Positions 37,000 through 46,302 of a stretch of 64,000 nucleotides of DNA are shown one piece after another (the stretch's first letter is position 1; each line of letters begins with the position of its first letter). The position numbers and the translations under genes are program-made. The stretch lies in NCBI RefSeq assembly GCF_003058085.1, contig NZ_QBUD01000003.1:62001-126000 (forward strand), written 5' to 3'. This DNA is from Yoonia sediminilitoris (GTDB lineage: Bacteria; Pseudomonadota; Alphaproteobacteria; Rhodobacterales; Rhodobacteraceae). The notes below the pieces were generated by a model. That model saw only the letters and a list, made by a program, of their open reading frames with translations. It searched no databases and was not told the origin of the DNA.

Positions 37000-38613
37000 A
37001 TGTTACAGTCTCTTCGTGCCGCTGATGTTTTGGCACGCCGTCTTTACGACGCAGGATGCCGCCATGCGTTCGGGATGCCCGGTGGCGAAGTACTGACCCT
37101 GATTGATGCGCTGGAAAAAGCGGGTATTCGTTTCGTCCTGACCAAACATGAAAATGCCGCCGGTTTTATGGCCGAGGGGGTGCATCACTTGGATGGTGCC
37201 CCTGCCATTCTGGTGGCAACCGTTGGCCCCGGTGCAATGAACGGCGTGAACGTGATTGCAAATGCACAGCAGGACCGGGTGCCACTGATTGTCTTGACCG
37301 GCTGTGTCGATGCCGCCGAGGCCGAAACCTATACCCATCAGGTGCTGGATCATCGTAGAGTACTCGAACCGATCACGAAGGCCACATTCACCCTCAATGC
37401 CCCGGCGGCGGGTATCATCGCCGACAAAGCCGTCGGAATCGCCACAGAAGGGCGCGCGGGCCCAGTGCATATCGACGTGCCGATTGCGGTGGCCGAACAG
37501 ACCGCACAGCCGATGAATGGCAGCCGCGCCCCTGCCAGTCCTGTGGCCCCGACCGGTGCTGATCTGCGCACCGCGCGTGACTGGCTCGCGCAGGCAAAAC
37601 GCCCTGTTATGCTGGCCGGACTGGATGTGCTGAAAGACGGTGCCGCAGCGGATGTGCAGCAATTTGCCGAAACCTTCGGCGTGCCGGTGATGACCACATA
37701 CAAGGCCAAAGGTATCATCCCCGAAGATCACCCTTTGGCGCTGGGGGGCGCAGGCTTGTCACCACTTGCGGACAGGCATTTGTTGCCCTTTGTGGCAGAG
37801 GCTGACCTGATCATTCTGGTTGGCTATGATCCGATTGAAATGCGCACAGGCTGGCAGAGCGCATGGGACCCTGTGCAACAGAATGTCATCGACATTCATG
37901 CAGCGCCCAACCACCACTACATGCATCAGGCCACACTCAGTTTCATCGCTGATACGGGCGCCGCCCTGAATTGTTTGTCCGCAGGCACCGCCCCGCAGGC
38001 CACATGGGCCGAAGGTCAGGTGCCCGCATTGAAGTCTGCCCTTGCCGCCGCCTTTCCAACGGATGAGCCATGGGGACCGGGTGCCGTAATCGACACCTGC
38101 CGCAATGTGATGCCACCCGAAACTATTGCGACCGTCGACAGTGGCGCGCACCGCATCATGCTGTCGCAGATGTGGACATGCCCTGCCCCGCGCAAATTGC
38201 TGCAATCATCGGGCCTTTGCACGATGGGCTGTGCTGTGCCCCTTGCCATCGGCGCCAAAATCGCAGCACCGGATCAGCCCGTCATCAGCTTTTCAGGCGA
38301 CGCGGGCCTTTTGATGGTCGCAGGCGAGTTGGCAACAGCCGCAGAGCTTGGCCAGAACACGATTTTCGTTGTCTTTGTCGATGCCTCGCTTGCGCTGATC
38401 GAACTGAAACAGCGGCAGCGGCAGATGGACAACCGTGGCGTCGATTTCGTGCATCACGACTATGCTGCCGTGGCGCAGGCCTTTGGTGGCAACGGTGTCA
38501 CCGTCAGCGACCGCACGGAACTCACCGCGGCATTGCAGGATGCGCTGAACGCCGACAGCTTTACCTTGATTGCAGCAAAGATTGCACAACAATCATATGA
38601 CGGACGTATTTGA
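37000..38613 (+). CDS. Thiamine-diphosphate-dependent enzyme (acetolactate-synthase-like)
   Basis: 537 aa with the three ThDP-enzyme domains. The cofactor-activating Glu51 is in TKHENAAGFMAEG, the central domain spans about 190-320, and the C-terminal PP domain carries SFSGDAGLLMVAGELATA. The Mg/ThDP motif is unusual: GDA instead of GDG, and VDAS where the family has NN. It is shorter than IlvB, and no IlvN-like regulatory subunit is near, so it is not the biosynthetic acetolactate synthase. The next gene is a family III CoA-transferase, recalling decarboxylase/CoA-transferase pairs such as oxalyl-CoA systems, but the substrate is unknown. Confidence 0.8.
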   Translation: MLQSLRAADVLARRLYDAGCRHAFGMPGGEVLTLIDALEKAGIRFVLTKHENAAGFMAEGVHHLDGAPAILVATVGPGAMNGVNVIANAQQDRVPLIVLTGCVDAAEAETYTHQVLDHRRVLEPITKATFTLNAPAAGIIADKAVGIATEGRAGPVHIDVPIAVAEQTAQPMNGSRAPASPVAPTGADLRTARDWLAQAKRPVMLAGLDVLKDGAAADVQQFAETFGVPVMTTYKAKGIIPEDHPLALGGAGLSPLADRHLLPFVAEADLIILVGYDPIEMRTGWQSAWDPVQQNVIDIHAAPNHHYMHQATLSFIADTGAALNCLSAGTAPQATWAEGQVPALKSALAAAFPTDEPWGPGAVIDTCRNVMPPETIATVDSGAHRIMLSQMWTCPAPRKLLQSSGLCTMGCAVPLAIGAKIAAPDQPVISFSGDAGLLMVAGELATAAELGQNTIFVVFVDASLALIELKQRQRQMDNRGVDFVHHDYAAVAQAFGGNGVTVSDRTELTAALQDALNADSFTLIAAKIAQQSYDGRI

Positions 38614-39790
38614 CATGGGACCACTTCACGGCATTCGCATTCTGGACCTGAGCCGTATTCTGGCGGGGCCGACATGCACCCAGCTGCTGGGCGATCTGGG
38701 CGCTGAAGTTATCAAGATAGAAAACCCGAACGGCGGTGACGACACCCGCTCATGGGGGCCCCCCTTTGTGACAGGCAAGGATGGTGCCCCAACCGATCTG
38801 TCAGCCTATTTTCTTTGCGCCAACCGTAACAAACTGTCTGTTGCCGTCGATATTTCCACCCCCGAAGGGCAAGGCACAGTCCGGGCCATCGCCGCACAAT
38901 CCGACATCGTGATCGAGAACTTCAAACCCGGCGGCTTGGCAAAATACGGTCTGGATGCAGCCACGCTGTGCGCGGCTGACCCGGCGCTGATCTACTGCTC
39001 AATCTCGGGGTATGGGCAAACCGGCCCCAATGCCCACAAGCCGGGCTATGACCTGATGGCGCAGGGCTATGGCGGGATCATGTCACTGACCGGCGAACCT
39101 GACGGCGAACCGATGAAGGTTGGCGTGGGCATCGCAGACGTGATGTGTGGCATGTACGCCAGCGTAGGCATTCTGGCGGCGCTGCGCCACCGCGACCAGA
39201 CCGGTGCAGGCCAGCATATTGATCTGGCACTGGTCGATAGTCAGGTCGCATGGCTGATCAACGAAGGAACTAGCTATCTGGCAACCGGAAAAGCACCAGT
39301 GCGACGCGGTAACGGGCATCCCAATATTGCGCCATATCAAGTGTTCGAGACGGCCGATGGGCATGTCATCGTGGCTGTCGGCAACGATGGCCAGTTCAAA
39401 CGTTTCTGCGGCTTCCTGAGACTGGAAGCGTTGCCTGCTGATCCATGCTTTGCCACCAACAGCGCGCGGCTGGAAAATCGCGCGGCGCTGATCGCGGCGT
39501 TGACCCCGGCGATTGCGGCGCTTTCCACGGCACAGATGATCGCCGGTCTTGAGGGATGTGGGGTGCCCGTCGGACCGGTACAGACGGTTGATCAGGTTTT
39601 TGGCTCGGATCAGGTAGCCGCCCGCGATATGGCCGTAACGATCAATAGTGATGCTGCCGAAAGCGGTAAGGTCGATCTGATCGGCAATCCGCTGAAATTC
39701 TCGGCCACGCCGGTTGATTACAGACGTCCGCCGCCAACACTCGGGCAAGATACAGCGGACGTGCTGGCAAGGCTTAAGATAAAGCCCTGA
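38597..39790 (+). CDS. Family III CoA-transferase (CaiB/BaiF)
   Basis: 397 aa. Starts with HGIRILDLSRILAGPTCTQL, the CoA-binding N-terminal signature. The catalytic Asp is in HKPGYDLMAQGYGG (equivalent to Asp169 of formyl-CoA transferase), followed by GEPDGEPMKVGVG. The family moves CoA between acyl-CoA and free carboxylates through an Asp-anhydride. ATG at 38597 overlaps the ThDP-enzyme gene by 17 nt; ATG at 38615 is an alternative. The coupled neighbour suggests that its CoA ester or keto acid is the partner substrate. Confidence 0.88.
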   Translation: MTDVFDMGPLHGIRILDLSRILAGPTCTQLLGDLGAEVIKIENPNGGDDTRSWGPPFVTGKDGAPTDLSAYFLCANRNKLSVAVDISTPEGQGTVRAIAAQSDIVIENFKPGGLAKYGLDAATLCAADPALIYCSISGYGQTGPNAHKPGYDLMAQGYGGIMSLTGEPDGEPMKVGVGIADVMCGMYASVGILAALRHRDQTGAGQHIDLALVDSQVAWLINEGTSYLATGKAPVRRGNGHPNIAPYQVFETADGHVIVAVGNDGQFKRFCGFLRLEALPADPCFATNSARLENRAALIAALTPAIAALSTAQMIAGLEGCGVPVGPVQTVDQVFGSDQVAARDMAVTINSDAAESGKVDLIGNPLKFSATPVDYRRPPPTLGQDTADVLARLKIKP

Positions 39791-39915
39791 AATTGAATGC
39801 TTATGTTCAATTGAAACAATATATGACAGGTTCGTCAATCACGGCCCTGTGTGATGTTTGTGCGCGGCGGGACTGATACCCATGCAGACAGACTGAGACA
39901 GCGATCGGAGAGACG

Positions 39916-41283
39916 ATGCAGGATATTTTTGGCCAAGAAACCACGCTGACCACCACGGCAGCGCTGGACAGATGGAACAAAACCCAGCTTGCCTTCCTTG
40001 CTCACGGGGCAGGTACGCCGGTCCATCTGGCCGAGACCCTGACAGCCGAACCGGATTTCGCACTTGGACATACCGTCAAGGCGATGTTCTATATCCTTCT
40101 GGGCCGCAAGGAACTTTTCGCGACCGCCCAAGAGGCGTGTGAGACCGCTCAGGCCGCACAGCGTGCCCGCCCAATATCCACCCGCGAGCAGCATTTTCTT
40201 GAGGCGCTGCGCGTCTGGATGCAAGGCCACCCCAAAGCCGCCCTGCACCATTTCGAAGCCGCCCTAGCGCAAAACCCCACCGACACGCTGGCCATGAAGC
40301 TGGATCATGCTGTGCGCTTTGTTGTCGGCGACAACGTCGGGATGCGCAGGATGATTGAAAGCGTCATGCCGTCATACGACAACACCCATCCGGGATATGG
40401 CTATCTGCTGGGCTGTCACGCCTTTGCATTGGAAGAAACCGGCGATTACCACGCGGCGCAAGTCGCGGGACGCAAGGCGCTGCTGCTTGCCCCTGATGAT
40501 GCCTGGGGTCTACATGCCGTCGCCCATGTGCACGACATGACAGCCGACGCCGCTGGCGGCATCAAGTGGCTGGCGGGGCGTGAAAATGCATGGGCGCACT
40601 GCAACAACTTCCGCTATCACGTCTGGTGGCATAAAGCCCTGATGCACCTTGATCTGGGCGAGATTGACATCGTACTGGACCTTTACGACCAGAAAATTCG
40701 CAATGACAAAACCGACGACTACCGCGACATCTCGAACGCGACATCACTCCTCAGCCGTCTGGAGCTTGAAGGTGTGAATGTCGGGAGCCGCTGGGAAGAG
40801 TTGGCCGATCTGGCGGCCAACCGGACCGAAGATGGCTGCCTGATCTTTGCGGACCTGCATTACATGCTGGCCTTGGTTGGTGACAATCGAGACACGGCAA
40901 TAGCATCAATGATGGGGCGCTTGCACAAGGACGCCAGGGAAGGCCGCACCGATATGCAAAAAGCGATGGCAGACCCCGGACTGGCTGCAGCAGCCGGCCT
41001 TGAGGCGTTTGGCGAGGCCCGATTTGAAGCCGCCTTTGCCAACCTAGCCAAGGCACATGGCAATTTGCAGGAGGCAGGTGGCAGCCATGCCCAGAGGGAC
41101 GTCTTTGAAAGGCTTACGATTGACAGTGGTATTCGTGCGGGCCTGCTCAATCAGGCCGAGACATTTCTTGCCCAACGCACCGCCCGGCGTAATGGACGCA
41201 TTGACGGCTATGCTGCGGCGCGGCAATGGTTGATAGCAGAAGGTCGACGGGCTGCGGGTGCCGGTTCGCATGTCGTAGCCTAA
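39916..41283 (+). CDS. TPR protein, TTC38-like
   Basis: 455 aa, soluble, all-helical by composition. The opening (TTTAALDRWNKTQLAFLAHG, then EPDFALGHTVKAMFYILLGR) and central HDMTADAAGGIKWL with NNFRYHVWWHKALMHLDLGE match the TTC38 family of tetratricopeptide proteins, whose molecular role is unknown. ATG at 39916 with CGGAG 6 nt upstream. It lies 125 nt after the CoA-transferase on the same strand and may belong to that unit. A family link to acyl-CoA metabolism is plausible but unproven. Confidence 0.8.
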   Translation: MQDIFGQETTLTTTAALDRWNKTQLAFLAHGAGTPVHLAETLTAEPDFALGHTVKAMFYILLGRKELFATAQEACETAQAAQRARPISTREQHFLEALRVWMQGHPKAALHHFEAALAQNPTDTLAMKLDHAVRFVVGDNVGMRRMIESVMPSYDNTHPGYGYLLGCHAFALEETGDYHAAQVAGRKALLLAPDDAWGLHAVAHVHDMTADAAGGIKWLAGRENAWAHCNNFRYHVWWHKALMHLDLGEIDIVLDLYDQKIRNDKTDDYRDISNATSLLSRLELEGVNVGSRWEELADLAANRTEDGCLIFADLHYMLALVGDNRDTAIASMMGRLHKDAREGRTDMQKAMADPGLAAAAGLEAFGEARFEAAFANLAKAHGNLQEAGGSHAQRDVFERLTIDSGIRAGLLNQAETFLAQRTARRNGRIDGYAAARQWLIAEGRRAAGAGSHVVA

Positions 41284-41306
41284 GTTCTGCGCGAAGGCTC
41301 AAATAA

Positions 41307-42536
41307 TTGAAAAACATGACGATATCCCCATCTCACGCGGTCCAGACCCCCACGATCCGCGATCCGCGACTGGATTTCTATCGCGGGATCGCGATGTTTA
41401 TCATCTTGATGGCGCACACGCCGGGCAACTGGTGGAACCAGTGGATCCCCGCCCGTTTCGGCTTTTCGGACGCGGCAGAGATCTTTGTCTTCTGTTCCGG
41501 CATGGCCTCTGCCGTGGCATTCGGTCGGACCTATGACCGACGCGGGTGGCTGTTGGGCACGTCGCGGATCATGTTCCGGGTCTGGCAGATTTACTGGGCC
41601 CATATCGCGACTTTCCTGCTGACAGCGGCATTGTTGGCGGCTTTCGATCAGGCGGGCATGTTTGACAAGAACTATATTGGATCGCTCAACCTTGGCCGGT
41701 TCTTCAACGATACCGGCCCGCAGTTGGTTGGACTTTTCACGCTGACTTATGTGCCCAATTTTTTCGACATCCTGCCGATGTATATGATGATTTTGCTGAT
41801 GGTGCCGATTGTGATGGCCTTGTCGCGCGTCAACCCATGGCTGGTCGGCGCTTTTGTGGCCCTTGTCTGGCTCATGGCGCAGGGGCAGTTGCTGACATCC
41901 GTCGGTCTTGGCTGGTTGCAAATTGATCTGCCCGCAGAGCCGTGGTCGGACCGCGCATGGTTTTTTAACCCGTTCGGCTGGCAACTGATCTTTTTCACTG
42001 GCTTCGCCCTTATGCGCGGCTGGATACCCGCCCCGCCGGTGAACAAATGGATGATTGGGCTTGTGGCCTTGGTGTTGCTGGCCAGTTTTACCGTGTCACT
42101 CGTGGCGATGCGCGAATTTGGCTGGACATGGGCAAGAGAATGGCGATCAGACAACGCGATGTGGATCACCAAAACAGACAGCGGTATCTTTCGGTATATC
42201 CACTTTCTGGCGGTCGCCTATTTCGGCTGGGTCATCGCAGGCCCGCAAGGCCGCCATCTGCGCGCATCCGGCATGACATTTCTGGCAAGGCTCTGGCGCG
42301 GGGTCGTGGCCCAGATCACCAAGGTCGGCCAACAGTCGCTGGCGGTCTTTCTTGTGTCGATCGTTTTGTCCCGGCTGCTGGGCTTTGCCCTGGATGTCGC
42401 CGGCAACAGCCCGCTGCCCGTTGCGGCCGCCAACATTGCTGGTTTTGCCATCTTGCTGGCAACGGCCTATCTTGCTGGTTGGTTCAAAGGACAACCGTGG
42501 AAAGGCCAGCCCGTGAAAGGACAGTCCAAACCGTGA
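41307..42536 (+). CDS. opgC: OpgC-family membrane acyltransferase
   Basis: 409 aa with about ten membrane segments. RDPRLDFYRGIAMFIILMAH is the OpgC opening, and AAEIFVFCSGMASAVAFG follows. OpgC substitutes osmoregulated periplasmic glucans, typically with succinyl groups, from the inner membrane. The start is TTG at 41307 (GAAGG at the right distance) or ATG at 41316. The 3' end overlaps the next gene by 4 nt (GTGA). First gene of an opgC-opgG/D-opgH operon. Confidence 0.88.
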   Translation: MKNMTISPSHAVQTPTIRDPRLDFYRGIAMFIILMAHTPGNWWNQWIPARFGFSDAAEIFVFCSGMASAVAFGRTYDRRGWLLGTSRIMFRVWQIYWAHIATFLLTAALLAAFDQAGMFDKNYIGSLNLGRFFNDTGPQLVGLFTLTYVPNFFDILPMYMMILLMVPIVMALSRVNPWLVGAFVALVWLMAQGQLLTSVGLGWLQIDLPAEPWSDRAWFFNPFGWQLIFFTGFALMRGWIPAPPVNKWMIGLVALVLLASFTVSLVAMREFGWTWAREWRSDNAMWITKTDSGIFRYIHFLAVAYFGWVIAGPQGRHLRASGMTFLARLWRGVVAQITKVGQQSLAVFLVSIVLSRLLGFALDVAGNSPLPVAAANIAGFAILLATAYLAGWFKGQPWKGQPVKGQSKP

Positions 42537-44032
42537 TTGATCGTCGCACATTTCTGGCGTTGATGGCCGCCGCGGGAATGCCTGCGCAGCTTGCGGCGCA
42601 GGCGGCACAGCCCTTTTCACGGGACTGGCTTATCAATCTGGCGCGCGAAAAGTCGCAAACGGATTATATCGCCCGCCCCCTGATCCCCGAGCCGTGGCGC
42701 ACGATGGATTATGATGATTTCCAGCACATTTGGTTTAACGCGAAAAAGGCGATCTGGAACGACACCGACAGTCCGGTCAAGATTGATCTGTTTACAGCCG
42801 GGCTTTATGTGGAGCGAGCGACGACAATCCATCTGGTCACGGACGGGCAGGCACGTGTTCTGCCCTATGACATCTCGCTGTTTGACAAGACCGATGATTT
42901 CCCCGACCTGCCGATTGACGACACGATGGGCTATTCCGGCCTGCGCCTGCGGGCGGAACTGAACCAGCCAGAAATTTTTGAAGAATTCATGGTCTTTCAG
43001 GGGGCCAGCTACTTTCGTGCGATTGCAAACAAGCAAACCTACGGACTGTCTGCCCGTGGTCTGGCCCTGCGCACAGGCGACCCCGCAGGCGAAGAGTTCC
43101 CCGATTTCACCGATTTCTGGGTCGAGGCCCCTCGTGCCGACGCTGACAGCTACATCGTGCACGCCCTGCTCGATGGGCCTTCGGTCACAGGTGCCTTTCA
43201 GTTCACCATCACACCCGGCGCGCCGACAACTGTCACGGTGCAAAGCACACTTTTCCCCCGCGTAGATCTGATGCATGTGGGCCTTGGCACACTGACTTCG
43301 ATGTTTTTGTTCGATGAGACAAACCGCAACCGCTTTGACGATTTCCGCCCGGCTGTGCACGACAGCGAAGGGTTGCTGATCGTCAACGGCAATGGCGAAC
43401 GCATCTGGCGGCCTTTGGCCAACCACAAAACGGTCGAGGTCAGCGCGTTTATCGATGACAGCCCTGCCGGGTTCGGTCTGATGCAACGCGACCGCGATCC
43501 CGAAAGCTACGCCGATCTTGAGGCGCATTACGATGCCCGCCCGTCTCTGTGGATCACACCCGATACCAATTGGGGCGCAGGCGCGGTTGAACTGGTCGAA
43601 ATCCCTGCCGATCGCGAGATTTACGACAATATCGTTGCCTACTGGCGCCCGCGCGAACCGCTGCAAGCGGGCCAGCGCTATGACATCGGCTATCGGATGG
43701 ACTGGGGCGATGAACCCGCAGGATTGCCCGATGTGGCGCGCGTCATCAACACACGCATCGGCAAGGGTTTTGACCAGATCAAGACCGTATTTGCGATTGA
43801 TTTTGCGCCGCACCCCGCGCTGGAGGGCCCGCTTGATGATCTGACGATCATCCTGCGCGGCACTGCGGGCGAGGTATCACCCCCGATCCTGCAACAAAAC
43901 CCCGGCACCGGGGGTCTGCGCCTGAATTTCAGTGTCTTGCCCGGCGATGCACCGCTGATTGAGTTACGCGCACAAATGCTGCTGAACGGCAACGCGCTGA
44001 CAGAAGTGTGGCTCTACAGATGGACGGTGTGA
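42533..44032 (+). CDS. Periplasmic glucan biosynthesis protein (OpgG/OpgD family)
   Basis: 499 aa, MdoG family. The N-terminus MIDRRTFLALMAAAGMPAQ is a twin-arginine signal (RRTFLAL), as in OpgD rather than Sec-dependent OpgG, so export in folded form is likely. The mature part has the family pattern: DYIARPLIPEPWRTMDYDDF, FPDFTDFWVE, and an Ig-like C-terminal domain from about 385. It acts in the periplasm on the glucan backbone; recent work assigns glucanase activity to this family. GTG at 42533 overlaps the opgC stop; opgH follows with a 13-nt overlap. Confidence 0.9.
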   Translation: MIDRRTFLALMAAAGMPAQLAAQAAQPFSRDWLINLAREKSQTDYIARPLIPEPWRTMDYDDFQHIWFNAKKAIWNDTDSPVKIDLFTAGLYVERATTIHLVTDGQARVLPYDISLFDKTDDFPDLPIDDTMGYSGLRLRAELNQPEIFEEFMVFQGASYFRAIANKQTYGLSARGLALRTGDPAGEEFPDFTDFWVEAPRADADSYIVHALLDGPSVTGAFQFTITPGAPTTVTVQSTLFPRVDLMHVGLGTLTSMFLFDETNRNRFDDFRPAVHDSEGLLIVNGNGERIWRPLANHKTVEVSAFIDDSPAGFGLMQRDRDPESYADLEAHYDARPSLWITPDTNWGAGAVELVEIPADREIYDNIVAYWRPREPLQAGQRYDIGYRMDWGDEPAGLPDVARVINTRIGKGFDQIKTVFAIDFAPHPALEGPLDDLTIILRGTAGEVSPPILQQNPGTGGLRLNFSVLPGDAPLIELRAQMLLNGNALTEVWLYRWTV

Positions 44033-45891
44033 AGCCCCCGGACATGATGCCGCCGCAGGTGCCATTGGCGCGGCCGATTCAGGCGTTGAACAAACCGCAC
44101 AAAGATCAGACAGCCCCTGGCTCCGTTGACCGTACAACAACATTCTGGTGGCGCATCTTTGCGTTTCTGCCCGCCTTTGCGGTGACAACTGCGGTTGTCA
44201 CGATGATTGTGAACTGGTTTGCGATGGCAGGGCTTTACCCCGTCGAAATCGCGATTATTGCGCTAATCACGGTCACGTTCTTCTGGGTCGCCCTGTCTGT
44301 GTCGACGTCTGTTGTCGGTGTCAGCAGCCTCTTTCTTGGAAAGGGGCGCACGCCCAAGGCGCACGATCCGGCACCGCAGAAAGTGGCCTTGTTGGTGCCG
44401 GTTTACAATGAAGTCCCCACCGACGTGTTTGGCAATGCCGCCGCGATGATGCGCACCCTGATTGAACGCGACGGCGGCCATGATTTTTCCCTTTTCATCC
44501 TGTCTGACACCCGCGGCGATGCGGCTGCCGCACTGGAAGAACGCGCCTTTCTCAACCTGCAGGCCCGCTTGCCGTTGGGAGCCCATATCTATTACCGCCG
44601 CCGGATCGAGAACACCGACCGCAAGGTCGGCAATCTGGCGGACTGGGTCGAACGCTGGGGCGGTGCATATGACGCGATGCTGGTGCTGGACGCTGACAGT
44701 CTGATGAGCGGTGAGGCGATCCTTGCAATGACCGACGCGTTGGCCGAGGACCCCGCAGCAGGGCTGATCCAGTCCTTTCCGACGATCTTTGGCGCGCGCA
44801 CTGTCTTTGCCCGCCTGCAACAGTTTTCCAACCGGGTTTACGGCGCGCCGCTGGCCGAGGGGCTAAGCCGCTGGACAGATCAGGACGGCAACTATTGGGG
44901 CCATAATGCAATCATCCGCACGCGGGCCTTTGCCGCCTGCGCCGGCTTGCCCAAAAGCGGCAAAGGTGAACTGATCCTGAGCCATGATTTCGTCGAGGCC
45001 AGCTTGCTGCGTCGGGCCGGATGGGCTGTGCGCTTCTTGCCCGGTGTGCAGGGCAGTTACGAGGAAGTCCCCGCAACCCTGATCGACTACGTGTTGCGCG
45101 ACCGGCGCTGGTGTCAGGGCAACCTGCAACACCTTGGCCTGCTGCGCGCGCGTGGGTTTCATGCCCTGTCCCGCTTTCATCTGATCAGCGGTGCTATGGG
45201 CTATTTGATGTCGCCCGCATGGTTCACACTCCTGATTATCTGGGCGCTTGTGGGGAACGGCGATGAGGCGAACGTCGTCAAATACTTCAGTGGCTACAAT
45301 TCGCAGGTGAACTGGCCCACCATGTCGACGGGTAACAGCATGGCTATTCTTGGTTTTATGTATGCCATGCTGATTGCGCCCAAAATTCTGGGCGCAGGCG
45401 TGATCCATAAATCCGGGCTGCGGCTGCGCGACATGGGCGGGATCTGGCAGTTCCTGACATCCATGTCGCTGGAGATCGCTCTGTCGATCGCTTATGCGCC
45501 GGTACTGATGGTGCAGCAGACCAAGGCCGTAGTGGCGAAATGCATTGGACGCAAGGTGGGCTGGAACCCGCAGAACCGTCAAGGCGGGCACTATTCCCTT
45601 GCTGTCATGGCGAAATTTCATGCCGTTGAAACATTCTTGGGTGCCTGTGCCCTGTTCGGGATGGCTGCGGGTCTGATGTCACTGTGGCTATTGCCTATCG
45701 CCCTGAGCCTCGCATTCGCTGTGCCCCTGTCGTGGCTCAGCGGGGTGGACCTATCCAAACGGCGCTGGTCGGCCCGTCACATGGGCACGCCAGAAATTAT
45801 CAATGCGCCCCCCATCATTCGTCGTGCCATGGCAGAACGCCGCCGCGCCGCCGCAACGCTTGAGGCGCAGGCAAGGATCGCGGCGGAGTGA
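44020..45891 (+). CDS. opgH: Glucan glucosyltransferase OpgH
   Basis: 623-aa inner-membrane GT2 glucosyltransferase that makes the linear beta-glucan backbone of periplasmic glucans from UDP-glucose. Two N-terminal membrane segments, a cytosolic GT2 domain with VPVYNEVPTDVFGNAAAMM, VLDADSLMSG (metal-binding DxD-like), SHDFVEASLLRR, and YVLRDRRWCQGNL (the (Q/R)xxRW motif), then about five membrane segments. ATG at 44020; a GTG at 44008 is also in frame. Shorter at the N-terminus than E. coli MdoH. Last gene of the operon. Confidence 0.92.
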   Translation: MDGVKPPDMMPPQVPLARPIQALNKPHKDQTAPGSVDRTTTFWWRIFAFLPAFAVTTAVVTMIVNWFAMAGLYPVEIAIIALITVTFFWVALSVSTSVVGVSSLFLGKGRTPKAHDPAPQKVALLVPVYNEVPTDVFGNAAAMMRTLIERDGGHDFSLFILSDTRGDAAAALEERAFLNLQARLPLGAHIYYRRRIENTDRKVGNLADWVERWGGAYDAMLVLDADSLMSGEAILAMTDALAEDPAAGLIQSFPTIFGARTVFARLQQFSNRVYGAPLAEGLSRWTDQDGNYWGHNAIIRTRAFAACAGLPKSGKGELILSHDFVEASLLRRAGWAVRFLPGVQGSYEEVPATLIDYVLRDRRWCQGNLQHLGLLRARGFHALSRFHLISGAMGYLMSPAWFTLLIIWALVGNGDEANVVKYFSGYNSQVNWPTMSTGNSMAILGFMYAMLIAPKILGAGVIHKSGLRLRDMGGIWQFLTSMSLEIALSIAYAPVLMVQQTKAVVAKCIGRKVGWNPQNRQGGHYSLAVMAKFHAVETFLGACALFGMAAGLMSLWLLPIALSLAFAVPLSWLSGVDLSKRRWSARHMGTPEIINAPPIIRRAMAERRRAAATLEAQARIAAE

Positions 45892-45980
45892 GTAAGCAGA
45901 TGACCAGCGGCATGACACTATTCGGAGTTGACCTACCGAACTTGGCCGCAGTCTTCCCGAAGCGGTATGCGCAATACTGG

Positions 45981-46302
45981 TGACCTGCCCCCGAGGCTCC
46001 CTCATTCATAACGAGAGTTAGCGGGTCCGGTTTTCCTATTTTTCGTCGTTGGTTTGGGCAAGCGCGCCGGTCGCGGAGCCCTCATTTTGCTAACGCGTCC
46101 GGCGTGCTTCTGCGGGTGTTTGGTTTCCAAGCGATGAGTGCGGTCTGACGTTGTTGTAGTCGTAGCGCCAGAGGACCAACTTTCGCCGTGCATCGTCGAG
46201 GCTGTCGAACATCTCCTCGTTCAAACATTCATCCCGCAGTTTGCCTTTGAAACTTTCGATGAAGCCGTTCTGCTCGGGTTTTTATGGCACGATGTTGTAC
46301 CA
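45981..46302 (-). mobile_element. IS3-family insertion sequence remnant (right end)
   Basis: The right end begins TGACCTGCCCCCGAGG at 45981, which looks like an IS3-type terminal inverted repeat (5'-TG). It is followed by the 3' end of a degenerate orfB read on the minus strand. The left end, orfA and the catalytic core are missing, so the element cannot move. It sits between the opg operon and the Sco cluster, at the start of a zone with broken genes. Confidence 0.75.
46006..46302 (-). pseudogene. IS3-family transposase orfB, C-terminal fragment with stops
   Basis: In one frame the minus strand reads DWYNIVP, stop, KPEQNGFIESFKGKLRDECL, then RYDYNNVRPHSSLGNQTPAE, ARRTR, stop, EGSATGALAQTNDEK, stop, and LSL, stop. 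These are the well-known C-terminal blocks of IS3-group DDE transposases (QNGxxESFNGxLRDE, YN..RPHSSLG, EGSAPGALAQ). At least three in-frame stops interrupt it and the N-terminal two thirds are gone. Confidence 0.85.

Noticed and set aside
37000..38613. Assignment of the ThDP enzyme as biosynthetic acetolactate synthase (ilvB)
   Set aside because: No regulatory subunit gene nearby, shorter, altered GDG/NN motif, and coupled to a CoA-transferase.
42617..43813. 398-codon minus-strand open frame opposite the glucan biosynthesis gene
   Set aside because: Shadow frame created by high-GC codon bias; no motif.
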